From Hyphomicrobiales bacterium (GTDB lineage Bacteria > Pseudomonadota > Alphaproteobacteria > Rhizobiales > Beijerinckiaceae): 64,000 bases of DNA. Location: NCBI GenBank assembly GCA_900470775.1, contig UCBZ01000040.1, positions 124,295 through 188,294 on the forward strand, in the 5' to 3' direction. Each line of letters begins with the position of its first letter. Position 1 is the stretch's first letter. Positions 48,384 through 57,946 of this stretch are shown one piece after another. The translations under genes were made by a program, and so were the position numbers. Below the pieces are notes generated by a model, which did no database searches, had not been told where the DNA came from, and saw only the letters and a program-made list of their open reading frames with translations.

Positions 48384-48429
48384 GGTCATCCCGGATCAGC
48401 GCCGCTTTTGCGGCTTGTCCGGGATGACC
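48384..48429. repeat. Short GTCATCCCGG palindrome before der
   Basis: Arms GGTCATCCCGGA/TCCGGGATGACC enclose a GCCGC-TTTT-GCGGC inner hairpin. TTTTTTT follows at about 48435, so it could act as a terminator for the upstream TPR gene. Related to the repeat at 40473-40588. Confidence 0.75.
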
Positions 48430-48502
48430 GTGCGTTTTTTTGTCGGCTGCGAGCATTCCAACGCCGTTGGACCGCAGGCGAAACAGGATTATCTGAACTG
48501 CC

Positions 48503-49924
48503 ATGACCGCCACCGTCGCCATCATCGGCCGCCCCAATGTCGGCAAGTCGACGCTGTTCAACCGGCTCGTCGGCAAGAAGCTCGCGCTGGTCGACGACCT
48601 GCCGGGCGTGACGCGCGACCGGCGTGAGGGCGAAGCCTCGCTCGGCCATCTGCGCTTCAACATCGTCGATACGGCCGGGTTGGAAGACGCCGATCCGGGC
48701 TCGCTCGCCGGCCGCATGCGGGCACAGACCCAAACCGCCATCGACCAGGCCGACGTGATCCTGTTCATGATCGACGCCAGGCTCGGCCTGACGCCGATGG
48801 ACCAGCCCTTCGCCGATCTCGTGCGCAAATCCGGCAAGCCCGTCATCCTGCTCGCCAACAAGGCCGAGGGGAAGAAGGGGCTCGACGGCATCTTCGAATC
48901 CTATGCGCTGGGCCTCGGCGACCCCGTGCCGTTCTCGGCCGAGCACGGCGAGGGCACCTCCGACCTGCTCGAGGCCCTCGCGCCCTATGTCGATGTCGAG
49001 CCGGAGGAAGAGGAGCCCTTCGACGAAAGCTATGGCGACAAGCGCTGGGTCGAGGCCCCCGCCGCCTTCGTCGACGAGGAGGCGGAGTACAACGACCCCA
49101 ACAAGCCGCTGCGCGTCACCATCATCGGCCGTCCCAATGCGGGCAAGTCGACCCTGGTCAACCGCATGATCGGCGAGGAGCGGCTGCTGACCGGCCCCGA
49201 GGCCGGCATCACGCGCGACACCATCTCGGTCGACTATGAGTGGCGCGGCCGGCCGGTGAAGCTCTTTGACACGGCGGGCATGCGCAAGCGCGCCCGCATC
49301 GAGGAGAAGCTCGAGAAGATGTCGGTGCAGGATGCGCTGCGCGCGATCCGCTTCGCCGAGGTCGTCGTGGTGCTGCTGGACGCCACCATCCCCTTCGAGA
49401 AGCAGGACCTCACGCTGGTCGACTTCACCGAGCGCGAGGGCCGCACCGTCGTCATCGGCCTGAACAAATGGGATCTCGTCGCCGACAAGAACGGTCTGCT
49501 GGCCGAGCTCAAGGAGAAGGCGACGCATCTTCTGGCGCAGGTGCGCGGCGTGCCGATCGTGCCGCTGTCGGGTCTCGCCGGTGAGGGCATCGACCGGCTG
49601 ATGCAGGCGGTCTTCCAGAGCTACGACGTCTGGAACCGCCGGATTTCGACGGCGAAGATCAACCGCTGGCTCGAAGGCGTGCTCTCGGCCCATCCCCCGC
49701 CAGCCGTGGCCGGCCGACGCATCAAGATCCGCTACATGACGCAGGCCAAGGCGCGCCCGCCGACCTTCGCACTGTTCGGCAACCAGCTCGACCATCTGCC
49801 GGTGTCCTACACCCGCTATCTGGTCAACAATCTGCGCGAGGCCTTCGAGCTGCCGGGAACGCCGATCCGCCTGCACACGCGCGGCGGCGAGAACCCCTAC
49901 GACAAGAACAAGCGCGCGGGCTGA
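48503..49924 (+). CDS. der: Ribosome biogenesis GTPase Der (EngA)
   Basis: Double-Era GTPase for 50S maturation, 473 aa. Two G domains: [12 protein letters not shown] with DTAGLE and NKAEG, then [12 protein letters not shown] with DTAGMR and NKWDL, followed by the C-terminal KH-like domain. Acidic linker [11 protein letters not shown] between the domains. Confidence 0.96.
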   Translation: MTATVAIIGRPNVGKSTLFNRLVGKKLALVDDLPGVTRDRREGEASLGHLRFNIVDTAGLEDADPGSLAGRMRAQTQTAIDQADVILFMIDARLGLTPMDQPFADLVRKSGKPVILLANKAEGKKGLDGIFESYALGLGDPVPFSAEHGEGTSDLLEALAPYVDVEPEEEEPFDESYGDKRWVEAPAAFVDEEAEYNDPNKPLRVTIIGRPNAGKSTLVNRMIGEERLLTGPEAGITRDTISVDYEWRGRPVKLFDTAGMRKRARIEEKLEKMSVQDALRAIRFAEVVVVLLDATIPFEKQDLTLVDFTEREGRTVVIGLNKWDLVADKNGLLAELKEKATHLLAQVRGVPIVPLSGLAGEGIDRLMQAVFQSYDVWNRRISTAKINRWLEGVLSAHPPPAVAGRRIKIRYMTQAKARPPTFALFGNQLDHLPVSYTRYLVNNLREAFELPGTPIRLHTRGGENPYDKNKRAG

Positions 49925-49942
49925 CGATTCCGCGCAGGATGG

Positions 49943-50212
49943 TCAGCCCTTGAACTCGCGGTCCATGACCGGCGCGTCCGGGCGTTGCCGATCAAGGCTT
50001 TCGCGATAGCGCAGACAGCCGCGCAGGAATTTGGGCCAGGGCGGCACGGCGATCTCGGGATCGACAGCCTCCGGCAGCAATTCCCAGAGCTGGGGATGGT
50101 GCCAGCACAGGTCGTGGCCGGTCGCGTCGCGATGTGCCCTGATGCCGGCCCGCAGCCGCTTCACCTCATCGAGAAGCTGGTTTCGCGAGAGCTGCGGGAG
50201 ATCATCGTCCAT
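49943..50212 (-). CDS. Conserved small protein, 89 aa, unknown function
   Basis: N-terminal helix (RNQLLDEVKRLRAGIRAHRD) followed by DLCWHHPQLWELLPE, a His/Trp/Cys motif I associate with small conserved hypothetical proteins of many proteobacteria, then PPWPKFLRGCLRYRESLD. No signal or membrane segment. Convergent with der, and in the same direction as the SDR gene. Confidence 0.7.
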   Translation of the reverse strand: MDDDLPQLSRNQLLDEVKRLRAGIRAHRDATGHDLCWHHPQLWELLPEAVDPEIAVPPWPKFLRGCLRYRESLDRQRPDAPVMDREFKG

Positions 50213-50270
50213 GCTCGCCTCCTGCCTGCGGAAACGAGGCAGGAGGAAATTGGTTCGCTGTCCGGGATGG

Positions 50271-51011
50271 CTAGGCCGGCATCTGCGGGCTGAGCACCTT
50301 GCCCTGCGGGAAGTCGAAGATCTTGCCGCTCTGCGCCCAGTCCGGCGAGGCGATCGCGACCAGATGCGGCGCCAGATCCTCCGGCGTCTTCAGCGTTAGC
50401 GGGTCCTCGCCCGGCATCGCCTCGGCGCGCATGCGTGTGCGCAGCGGTCCGGGATTGACCATCATCAGCTTGAGCGGGGTCGTTGCGGTCTCGGCGGCGT
50501 AGGTGCGCCCCATCGCCTCGACGGCGGCCTTGGAGATCGAATACGGCCCCCAGTAGGCCAGGCATTTATGCGCCGCGCCCGAGGACATCAGGATCACGCG
50601 GGCAGCGTCCGACGCCTGCAGCGCCGGCTCGACGGACTTCAGCAGCCGCCAGTTCGCGGTGACGTTGGTGTCGAAGACATTCGCCCATTCCTTTGGCGAG
50701 GCATGGGTCAGCGGCGAGAGCGGGCCGAGGATGCCGGCATTGGCCAGCAGGATATCCAGCTTGCCCCAGCGCTGCATCAGCGCAGGCCCGAGCTTCTCGA
50801 TCGCCGGCGCATCGCTGAGATCGAGCGGGACCAGTGTCGCGGTACCACCGATGGCACGGATTTCATCGTCGAGTTCCTCGAGCGCACCACTGGTGCGTGC
50901 AAGCGCGACGACATGTGCGCCGGCCTGCGCGAAAGCGAGCGCCGCCGCACGGCCGATGCCGCGCGAGGCGCCAGTAACCAGCGCGACGCGCCCTTCCAGA
51001 GGCTTGGACAT
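50271..51011 (-). CDS. Short-chain dehydrogenase/reductase
   Basis: 246 aa, classical SDR. NAD(P) loop TGASRGIGRA, NAGILG, catalytic Ser in LMSSGAAH, and YSISKAAVEAMG with Tyr and Lys. The substrate is not predictable. It lies downstream of purF (15-base gap) and is likely co-transcribed; the purF-SDR pairing is common in rhizobia. Confidence 0.88.
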   Translation of the reverse strand: MSKPLEGRVALVTGASRGIGRAAALAFAQAGAHVVALARTSGALEELDDEIRAIGGTATLVPLDLSDAPAIEKLGPALMQRWGKLDILLANAGILGPLSPLTHASPKEWANVFDTNVTANWRLLKSVEPALQASDAARVILMSSGAAHKCLAYWGPYSISKAAVEAMGRTYAAETATTPLKLMMVNPGPLRTRMRAEAMPGEDPLTLKTPEDLAPHLVAIASPDWAQSGKIFDFPQGKVLSPQMPA

Positions 51012-51026
51012 GAAAACCCTTGCAGC

Positions 51027-52514
51027 TCAGCCGGCTTCGGCCAAGAGCGAAATCCGCTGCTTGGCGCTCTCGCCGACGACGTCGGTCAGCGAGGTCGGAT
51101 AATCGCCGGTGAAGCAGTGGTCGGTGAACTGCGGCCGGACGGGATCGCGCCGCTCATGGCCCATGGCGCGATAGAGCCCTTCGACCGAAAGGAAGGCCAG
51201 CGAATCGGCACCGACGAACTGGCGCATCTCCTCCAGCGTATGGGTCGCGGCGAGCAGCTTCTCCCGGTCGGGCGTATCGATGCCGTAATAGTCGGGATGG
51301 GTGATCGGCGGCGAGGAGATGCGGAAATGCACCTCCTTGGCGCCGGCCTCGCGCATCATCTTGACGATCTTGAACGAGGTCGTGCCGCGCACGATCGAAT
51401 CGTCGACCAGCACGATGCTCTTGCCCTCGACGACCGAGCGGTTGGCCGAGTGCTTCAGGCGCACGCCGAGTTCGCGGACCTTCTGCGTCGGCTCGATGAA
51501 GGTGCGGCCGACATAGTGGTTGCGGATGATGCCGAGCTCGAAGGGGATTCCGCTGGCCTGCGAGAAGCCGAGCGCGGCCGGCACGCCGGAATCCGGCACG
51601 GGCACGATGACGTCGGCGTTGGCCGGAGCCTCCAGCGAGAGCTGCGCGCCCATGCGCTTGCGGCGCTCATAGATGCTCTGGCCCTTCACGATCGAATCGG
51701 GACGGGCGAAATAGATGTATTCGAAGATGCAGGGCCGCTCGGCGACCGGCGGGAAGGGCTTGTGGCTCTCGATGCCGCCTTCCGAGATCACGATGACCTC
51801 GCCGTTCTCGACCTCGCGGATAAACTTTGCGCCGATGATGTCGAGCGCACAGGTCTCCGAGGTCAGGATCGGGCAGCCGTCGAGTTCGCCCAGCACCAGC
51901 GGACGGATGCCGAGCGGGTCGCGGGCGCCGATCAGCTTCTTGTTGGTGATGCCGACGAAGGCATAGGCGCCCTCGATCTGGCGGATCGCCTCGACGAAGC
52001 GTTCGATGAAATGCGGCTTGCGGCTGCGCGCGACGAGATGCAACAGCACCTCGGTGTCCGAGGTCGACTGATAGATCGCGCCGTCGCGCACGAGGTTGCG
52101 CCGCAGCGTCAGCCCATTCGTCAAATTGCCGTTATGGGCGACCGCGAAGCCGCCGCCATGCAGTTCGGCGAACAGCGGCTGGACGTTGCGCAGGATGGTC
52201 TCGCCGGTGGTCGAGTAGCGGACATGGCCGATAGCCTGCTTGCCCTTGAGCTTCTCGATCACGGAGACTTCCGAGAAGGCGTCGCCGACGAGGCCGAGCC
52301 GGCGCTCGGAATGGAAGCGCGTGCCGTCGAAGGTGACGATACCCGCCGCCTCCTGGCCGCGATGCTGGAGCGCATGCAGGCCGAGCGCTGTCAGCGCAGC
52401 GGCATCGGCGTGGCCGAAGATGCCGAACACGCCGCATTCCTCCCGCAGCCGATCGGCATAGGGATCGAAAGGGGTCTCGGTCTCGGCGGCCCTCGTCTCG
52501 AATTGCGAGATCAT
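51027..52514 (-). CDS. purF: Amidophosphoribosyltransferase
   Basis: First committed step of purine synthesis: PRPP plus glutamine to phosphoribosylamine. 495 aa. A 26-residue N-terminal propeptide precedes the nucleophile Cys27 (ECGVFGIFG), so processing is expected. Ntn glutaminase domain, then a PRTase domain with VLVDDSIVRGTTS. The C-terminal FTDHCFTGDYP retains only one of the cysteine pair that binds the [4Fe-4S] cluster in B. subtilis-type enzymes, so a cluster is doubtful. Confidence 0.95.
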   Translation of the reverse strand: MISQFETRAAETETPFDPYADRLREECGVFGIFGHADAAALTALGLHALQHRGQEAAGIVTFDGTRFHSERRLGLVGDAFSEVSVIEKLKGKQAIGHVRYSTTGETILRNVQPLFAELHGGGFAVAHNGNLTNGLTLRRNLVRDGAIYQSTSDTEVLLHLVARSRKPHFIERFVEAIRQIEGAYAFVGITNKKLIGARDPLGIRPLVLGELDGCPILTSETCALDIIGAKFIREVENGEVIVISEGGIESHKPFPPVAERPCIFEYIYFARPDSIVKGQSIYERRKRMGAQLSLEAPANADVIVPVPDSGVPAALGFSQASGIPFELGIIRNHYVGRTFIEPTQKVRELGVRLKHSANRSVVEGKSIVLVDDSIVRGTTSFKIVKMMREAGAKEVHFRISSPPITHPDYYGIDTPDREKLLAATHTLEEMRQFVGADSLAFLSVEGLYRAMGHERRDPVRPQFTDHCFTGDYPTSLTDVVGESAKQRISLLAEAG

Positions 52515-52593
52515 CTCAAGGCTCCATGCGGCTCGAAAGAAGACCGCGGCTCGAAGGATAAAGCGGCTCGAAGAACAGGTGGTTAGGCGAAGA

Positions 52594-53277
52594 TTATGGG
52601 CGCGTCGGGGCGGGCGTCGTCGGGCGGGTGGCGTCGATGGCGCGCTGCAGCGCCTGACGGTCGGCGGCGTTGGGCACCTGGGTGCGGCGCTGCGGGTCGG
52701 CGGTCGGGTTTGCCGGCGCGCGAGGTTCTTCGGCGGGCGCCTCTGTCGGCTCCGTACCGGTCTTGGGCTTCAGCAAATTCTTGATGAAGTCGGCGTTGAC
52801 GTCCTGCGGGAGCATTGTGATCAGCGATCGGCCCGTCTCTTCGAGCATCGGCTTGGCCTTGGCGTCCCTGGCCCAGGTCGGCATGTTCTTGTCGCCCATC
52901 AGCGCCGCGAAGAAGAGATAGCCGATCACTGCGAGAAGGACGCCGCGGGCGGCGCCGAAGACAAAGCCGAGCGTGCGGTCGAGTGCGCCGATGCGCGAAT
53001 CGAGCACGAAGTCCGAGATCCGCGCCGTCACCAGCGACACCACGATCAGCGTCACCAGGAAGAGCGAGGCGATCGCGGCGATCAGGGCGATGGTGTCGTT
53101 GGGGATGTACTGCTTCAGGATCGGCAGCATCTGCGGGTGGAACACCCAGGCGACTGCTGCGGCTGCCGCCCATGAGGCGATCGCGAGCACTTCGCGCGTC
53201 AATCCGCGCACGGCGGCCAGCAATGCCGAGATCAGAACCACGCCGACGACGACGAGATCGAGAATGGTGACGGGCAT
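52594..53277 (-). CDS. cvpA: CvpA family membrane protein
   Basis: 227 aa. Four membrane segments in the first ~125 residues (ILDLVVVGVVLISALLAAVR, then three more, with FVLDSRIGALDRTLGFVFGA as the conserved loop), followed by a soluble Pro/Ala/Arg-rich tail. CvpA genes commonly precede purF, as here. Linked in other bacteria to envelope homeostasis and colicin V export. Confidence 0.9.
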   Translation of the reverse strand: MPVTILDLVVVGVVLISALLAAVRGLTREVLAIASWAAAAAVAWVFHPQMLPILKQYIPNDTIALIAAIASLFLVTLIVVSLVTARISDFVLDSRIGALDRTLGFVFGAARGVLLAVIGYLFFAALMGDKNMPTWARDAKAKPMLEETGRSLITMLPQDVNADFIKNLLKPKTGTEPTEAPAEEPRAPANPTADPQRRTQVPNAADRQALQRAIDATRPTTPAPTRP

Positions 53278-53383
53278 GGATGAGCCGCTTCTTTATGGTC
53301 TCGGAATGGCCAGCCGGAGATGGGTTGGCCGTATCGGCTTTGCTATACGCGTTCAGGGCCTCTGCGTCACTATTGCGAAGCCG

Positions 53384-54778
53384 TCATTTCACATCTCTGC
53401 GAGGTGCCCGGGACGCGATATCCGCAACGAGTTCCGTGACATGGCCGAAACGCCTCAACTCCAACCCGCCGCCGTCCCCGGCATCGGCACCACCTGACGG
53501 CATCAGGGCTGCCTCGAAGCCGAGTTTGGAAGCCTCGCGCAGCCGCGCTCCGGCGACCGAAACCGGCCGGATCGCTCCCGAAAGCGCGATTTCCCCGAAA
53601 TAGACCGATTCGGGTGGCAGGATTGCGCCCGTTAGCGAGGAAACGAGCGCGGCCGCCACGGCGAGGTCCGCGGCCGGCTCGTTGACGCGCAGGCCGCCGG
53701 CGACGTTGAGATAGACGTCGTGTTGCCCCAGTCTCAAGCCGCCATGCGTTTCCAGCACGGCGAGCACCATGGCGAGCCGGCTGTTCTCCCAGCCGACGAC
53801 GGCGCGGCGCGGCGTGCCCAGCGAGGTCGGCGCGACCAGCGCCTGGATCTCGACCAGAACCGGCCGCGTGCCTTCGATGCCGGCGAAGACGGCCGCCCCC
53901 GGCGCCGCCTGGTCGCGCCCCGCAAGAAAGAGCGCCGACGGATTGGTGACTTCGGACAGACCCATGCCGGTCATCTCGAAGACGCCGATCTCGTCGGTCG
54001 CGCCGAAGCGGTTCTTCTGTCCGCGCAGGATACGGAACGCATGGGCGCCTTCGCCCTCGAAGGAGAGCACGGCGTCGACCATGTGCTCGACCACGCGCGG
54101 GCCTGCGATCTGGCCGTCCTTGGTGACATGGCCGACCAGAATCATGCAGGCGCCGCTGGTCTTGGCGTAGCGGATCAACGCCTGCGCCGAGCCGCGCACC
54201 TGCGTCACGGTGCCGGGCGCGCTCTCGACCTCGCCCGACCACATCGTCTGGATCGAATCGATCACCACCAGGGCAGGGCGGGTGCCCTGGCCCAGGGTCG
54301 CGATGATATCCTCGACATTGGTTTCCGCCGCGAGATCGACCGGCGCATCCGCCAGGCCCATGCGCTCGGCTCGCAGCCGCACCTGCCCGGTCGATTCCTC
54401 GCCCGAGACATAGACGACGCGGCGCCCCGACAGCGCCAGCGCGGCGCAGGCCTGCATCAGCAGGGTCGACTTGCCGATGCCCGGATTGCCGCCGATCAGC
54501 AGCACCGAGCCCGGCACGAAGCCGCCGCCGGTGACGCGGTCGAGCTCGCTGATCCCTGAGACGATGCGCGGCGCGTCCTGCGTGTCGCCCTTGAGGCTCT
54601 CCAGCGCGAAGACGCGGCCTCTCGGCTTGCCGCCGGAGCTGCGCGCGCCGGGCACGGGTGCAGCCTGCGCCTCCTCGGAGAGCGAGGACCAGGTCCCGCA
54701 GGCGTCGCATTTGCCCTGCCAGCGATGATAGACCGCGCCGCAGGCCTGGCAGGTATAGGTCGGACCGCGCTTGGCCAT
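53384..54778 (-). CDS. radA: DNA repair protein RadA
   Basis: RecA-like branch-migration helicase, 464 aa. N-terminal C4 zinc finger (CQACGAVYHRWQGKCDACG), Walker A GGNPGIGKSTL, the KNRFG motif (GQKNRFGATDE), and a C-terminal Lon-protease-like domain. Upstream of it (54783-54859) lies a palindromic repeat. Confidence 0.95.
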   Translation of the reverse strand: MAKRGPTYTCQACGAVYHRWQGKCDACGTWSSLSEEAQAAPVPGARSSGGKPRGRVFALESLKGDTQDAPRIVSGISELDRVTGGGFVPGSVLLIGGNPGIGKSTLLMQACAALALSGRRVVYVSGEESTGQVRLRAERMGLADAPVDLAAETNVEDIIATLGQGTRPALVVIDSIQTMWSGEVESAPGTVTQVRGSAQALIRYAKTSGACMILVGHVTKDGQIAGPRVVEHMVDAVLSFEGEGAHAFRILRGQKNRFGATDEIGVFEMTGMGLSEVTNPSALFLAGRDQAAPGAAVFAGIEGTRPVLVEIQALVAPTSLGTPRRAVVGWENSRLAMVLAVLETHGGLRLGQHDVYLNVAGGLRVNEPAADLAVAAALVSSLTGAILPPESVYFGEIALSGAIRPVSVAGARLREASKLGFEAALMPSGGADAGDGGGLELRRFGHVTELVADIASRAPRRDVK

Positions 54779-54782
54779 CAGC

Positions 54783-54859
54783 CGTCATTCTCGGGCGAAG
54801 CGAAGCGCAGACCCGAGAATCTCTTGCAGGAGATGCTCGGGTCAATCCCGAGCATGACG
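54783..54859. repeat. Palindromic repeat between alr and radA (ATGCTCGGG type)
   Basis: Two adjacent hairpins: ATTCTCGGG...CCCGAGAAT (left) and ATGCTCGGG-TCAAT-CCCGAGCAT (right), with matching GTCAT ends. The right half matches the arm of the repeat inside nuo (25586-25695). Confidence 0.8.
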
Positions 54860-54877
54860 CGCGCGTGGCCGCTCATC

Positions 54878-56008
54878 TCACAGCCCGACATAGCGGCGCG
54901 CATGGCGCCGGCCCAGGCTGGTCAGGATCTCGTAGCCGATCGTCTTGGCCCCTGCGCCGACCGTCTCGAGGTCGAGCGGCCCACCGATCAGCGTGACGGA
55001 CGCGCCGCGCTGGACCTCCGCGGCCGGCACATCCGTGACATCGACGATGGTCAGATCCATCGAGACCGTGCCGACGAAGGGGCAGATAACGCCGCCGACG
55101 ACCGCCGAGCCGCCGGTGCTGGTGTCCGTCCAGCTCGCATTGCGCGGATAGCCGTCGGCATAGCCGAGGCAGATCGTGGCCAACCGGCTGCGGCGCTTGG
55201 CGGTCCAGCGGCCATTATAGCCGACTTGCGTGCCGGCATCGACGTCGCGGAGCTGAAGAATGCGCGCCTCCAGCCTGATGACGGGACGCATCGGGTTGGG
55301 CTTGCCGGGTGTCGGATTGCCGCCATAGAGGCCGTAGCCCGGCCGGGTGAGCTGATAGGACGGGCAGTCCTTGAGGAAATGCCCCGAGGAGTTCTTGAGC
55401 GAGGCCGGCAGTCCGGGAAAGGCGGCCGCGATCTCGGCGAAGGCTGCGATCTGGCGGTCATTGGCCGGATCGGCCTCGTCCTCGGAGGAGGCGAAATGGC
55501 TCATCACCAGCCCGATCCCGGCGGCGGTGATGGCGCCGGCCTTCTCGCGCGCCAGATTGAGCCCCTCGCCGGGCCACAGGCCAAGCCGGTTCATCGCCGT
55601 ATCGACATGCAGCGCTGCCGGCCGCGCATTGGCTCCGCCTTGCCGGAACGCCGCCCATTCGAGCAGCTCCTGATGCGAGCCCAGAACGGGTGAAAGCTCA
55701 TGCTGGGCATAGACATCGCACTGACCGGGCAGGAGCCCGTTCAGGACGTAGATCGCCGCCTCGCGATCGACACTGCGGGCGCGGATGCCTTCGGAGACAT
55801 GGGCGACGAAGAAACTCCGGCAGCCGGCCCGCGACAGCGCCGTCACCGCCGGCTCGATGCCGATGCCATAGGCATTGGCCTTGACGACGGCGGCGGCTTC
55901 GGTTCCGGCGCGTTCGCCGAGCGCCCGCCAGTTGGCGATCAGCGCGCCGAGATCGATCGTCAGCGTGGTGCCGCAGGTTTCGGCGTCTGGTGTGTCGAAG
56001 GCGTTCAT
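54878..56008 (-). CDS. alr: Alanine racemase
   Basis: PLP enzyme making D-alanine for peptidoglycan. 376 aa; PLP lysine K43 in AVVKANAYGIG; the second catalytic Tyr region is CLGYADGYPR; ends with DLETVGAGAKTIGYEILTSL. The ATG overlaps the dnaB stop (4 bases). Confidence 0.95.
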   Translation of the reverse strand: MNAFDTPDAETCGTTLTIDLGALIANWRALGERAGTEAAAVVKANAYGIGIEPAVTALSRAGCRSFFVAHVSEGIRARSVDREAAIYVLNGLLPGQCDVYAQHELSPVLGSHQELLEWAAFRQGGANARPAALHVDTAMNRLGLWPGEGLNLAREKAGAITAAGIGLVMSHFASSEDEADPANDRQIAAFAEIAAAFPGLPASLKNSSGHFLKDCPSYQLTRPGYGLYGGNPTPGKPNPMRPVIRLEARILQLRDVDAGTQVGYNGRWTAKRRSRLATICLGYADGYPRNASWTDTSTGGSAVVGGVICPFVGTVSMDLTIVDVTDVPAAEVQRGASVTLIGGPLDLETVGAGAKTIGYEILTSLGRRHARRYVGL

Positions 56009-57492
56009 TCGCGGTCCGGAAGTCGCATTTCGTCGGCACGGTCGGAGAAGCGCGTCACCTCGGCATCAAACTGCAGGGCGATCGCGCCGGTGGGGCCATG
56101 GCGCTGCTTGCCGATGATGAGCTCGGCCACGCCATGGGCGGCCTCCATCTCGATCTGCCATTTGTTGTGGTCTTCGGTGCCGGGGCGCGGCTCCTTGCCC
56201 TTGAGGTAGTATTCCTCGCGGTAGACGAACATCACGACGTCGGCGTCCTGCTCGATCGAGCCCGATTCACGCAGGTCCGAGAGCTGCGGGCGCTTGTCGT
56301 CGCGGCTTTCGACCTGACGCGAGAGCTGCGAGAGCGCGACGATCGGCACGGCCAGTTCCTTGGCCAGGGCTTTCAGGCTGGTCGTGATCTCGGTCAGCTC
56401 CTGCACGCGGTTCTGATTATTCTTGGCCGAGCCCGAGAGCAGCTGCAGATAGTCGATGAACAGGACGTCGAGGCCCTTCTGGCGCTTCAGCCGACGGGCG
56501 CGGGCGACGAGCTGGGCAATCGAGATACCGCCGGTCTGGTCGATATAAAGCGGCAGCTTCTCGATCTGCGCGGCGACATCGGTCAGCTTGGCGAAATCGC
56601 CCTCGGTGATGCGGCCCTGCCTGATCTTGTAGGAGGAGATGCCCGATTGTTCGGCGACGATACGCGTCGCCAGCTGGTCGGCCGACATTTCGAGCGAGAA
56701 GAAGGCGACGATGCCGCCATCGACCGTCTTGATCGTGCCGTCGGTCTGGCGTTCGCCGCGCCAGGCCTTGGCGATGTTGAAGGCGATGTTGGTGGCGAGC
56801 GACGTCTTGCCCATGGCCGGGCGGCCAGCGAGCACGATCAGGTCTGAAGACTGCAGGCCGCCCATGCGCTGGTCGAGGTCGCGCAGGCCCGTCGACAGGC
56901 CCGACAGGCCGCCGGCGCGCTGATAGGCGTTGGCGGCCATCTCGATCGCGGTGAACAGCGCCCCGTCGAACTTCTGGAAACCGCCCTCGTAGCGGCCCTT
57001 TTCGGCAAGTTCGTAGAGCTTGCGTTCGGCCTCCTCGATCTGCTCTCGCGGAGCCATTTCGACGGGCGCGTCATAAGCGACGTTGACGAGATCCTCGCCG
57101 ACTCCGATCAGCTGGCGGCGGATCGCCAGGTCATAGACCGTGCGGCCGTAATCGCCGGCATTGATCACGGTCGTTGCCTCCGCCGCGAGACGGGCGAGAT
57201 ATTGCGAGGCGGTGATGCCGCCGAGATCCATCTCGCCGACGAAGGTCTTGAGCGTGATCGGCGTCGCGATCTTGCCGGCCCGTATCAGGCTCGAGGTCAG
57301 CTCGAAGACGCGCTGATGGATCGGCTCGAAGAAGTGGTCGGGCAGCAGGAAGTCGGAGACGCGGTAGAACGCATCGTTGTTGACCAGGATCGCGCCCAGC
57401 AGTGCCTGCTCGGCCTCGATGTTGTGAGGCTGAACGCGGTATTCGGCCTCACGGGTTTCGAGGCGGGTGACGAGGGCGGTTGCTGTGGCCAT
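56005..57492 (-). CDS. dnaB: Replicative DNA helicase DnaB
   Basis: 495 aa. N-terminal domain (VQPHNIEAEQALLGAILVNN), then the RecA-like domain with Walker A GRPAMGKTSL, Walker B DVLFIDYLQLL and the DnaB-specific SRQVESRDDKRPQLSDLRES. The ATG at 57492 (MATATALV) is preferred to a frame-extended start at 57552. No intein seen. Confidence 0.96.
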   Translation of the reverse strand: MATATALVTRLETREAEYRVQPHNIEAEQALLGAILVNNDAFYRVSDFLLPDHFFEPIHQRVFELTSSLIRAGKIATPITLKTFVGEMDLGGITASQYLARLAAEATTVINAGDYGRTVYDLAIRRQLIGVGEDLVNVAYDAPVEMAPREQIEEAERKLYELAEKGRYEGGFQKFDGALFTAIEMAANAYQRAGGLSGLSTGLRDLDQRMGGLQSSDLIVLAGRPAMGKTSLATNIAFNIAKAWRGERQTDGTIKTVDGGIVAFFSLEMSADQLATRIVAEQSGISSYKIRQGRITEGDFAKLTDVAAQIEKLPLYIDQTGGISIAQLVARARRLKRQKGLDVLFIDYLQLLSGSAKNNQNRVQELTEITTSLKALAKELAVPIVALSQLSRQVESRDDKRPQLSDLRESGSIEQDADVVMFVYREEYYLKGKEPRPGTEDHNKWQIEMEAAHGVAELIIGKQRHGPTGAIALQFDAEVTRFSDRADEMRLPDRE

Positions 57493-57616
57493 TGCTCTCG
57501 ATAGGTCAAAACCGGCCGTGGGCGGAACCCGAACAGACAGTGAACACAACAATTAGACCGAACTCTGCCCGCTGTCCACAGACTCTCCTGCGAAGACGAT
57601 TTGGGTTGACTGGATT

Positions 57617-57656
57617 TGCTGCCAGCTTGCCATCAGCAGCCATCTTGATGGCAGCA
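57617..57656 (+). promoter_or_regulatory. Candidate VapBC operator
   Basis: Overlapping inverted repeats upstream of vapB: TGCCATCA (57628-57635) with TGATGGCA (57646-57653), and TGCTGCCA (57617-57624) with TGGCAGCA (57649-57656). Type II antitoxins usually repress their own promoter at such dyads. Confidence 0.5.
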
Positions 57657-57697
57657 GTTCGAAGGCGTATTTTGAAGGACCTCCGGAGGTACCGCGC

Positions 57698-57946
57698 ATG
57701 GCCGAACCGCAATTATCCGTCCGCAGCGCGCGAGCCCGCGACATCGCGCATCGTCTGGCGCAGCGCGAGAAGCGTACGGTCGCCCAGATCGTCGAGCGGG
57801 CGCTTGAGCGTTACGAGGCGAGCGAGGCCGCGCGGGAGCCAGCGGCTGAATTCTATGCGCGGATGCGGGCGGATCCCGGCGACGACATCGATCTGATGGA
57901 GGTCATCAACGAGGCGCGCAAACCGCATACCGGCATCGATCTGTGA
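57698..57946 (+). CDS. vapB: VapB-type antitoxin
   Basis: 82 aa. N-terminal ribbon-helix-helix-like segment (LSVRSARARDIAHRLAQREKRTVAQIVERAL) and an acidic toxin-binding tail (EPAAEFYARMRADPGDDIDL). GGAGG precedes the ATG. The stop overlaps the vapC GTG (GTGA). Confidence 0.85.
   Translation: MAEPQLSVRSARARDIAHRLAQREKRTVAQIVERALERYEASEAAREPAAEFYARMRADPGDDIDLMEVINEARKPHTGIDL

Noticed and set aside
51027-52514. Fe-S cluster in PurF
   Set aside because: Only one cysteine of the C-terminal pair is visible, so I did not claim the cluster.
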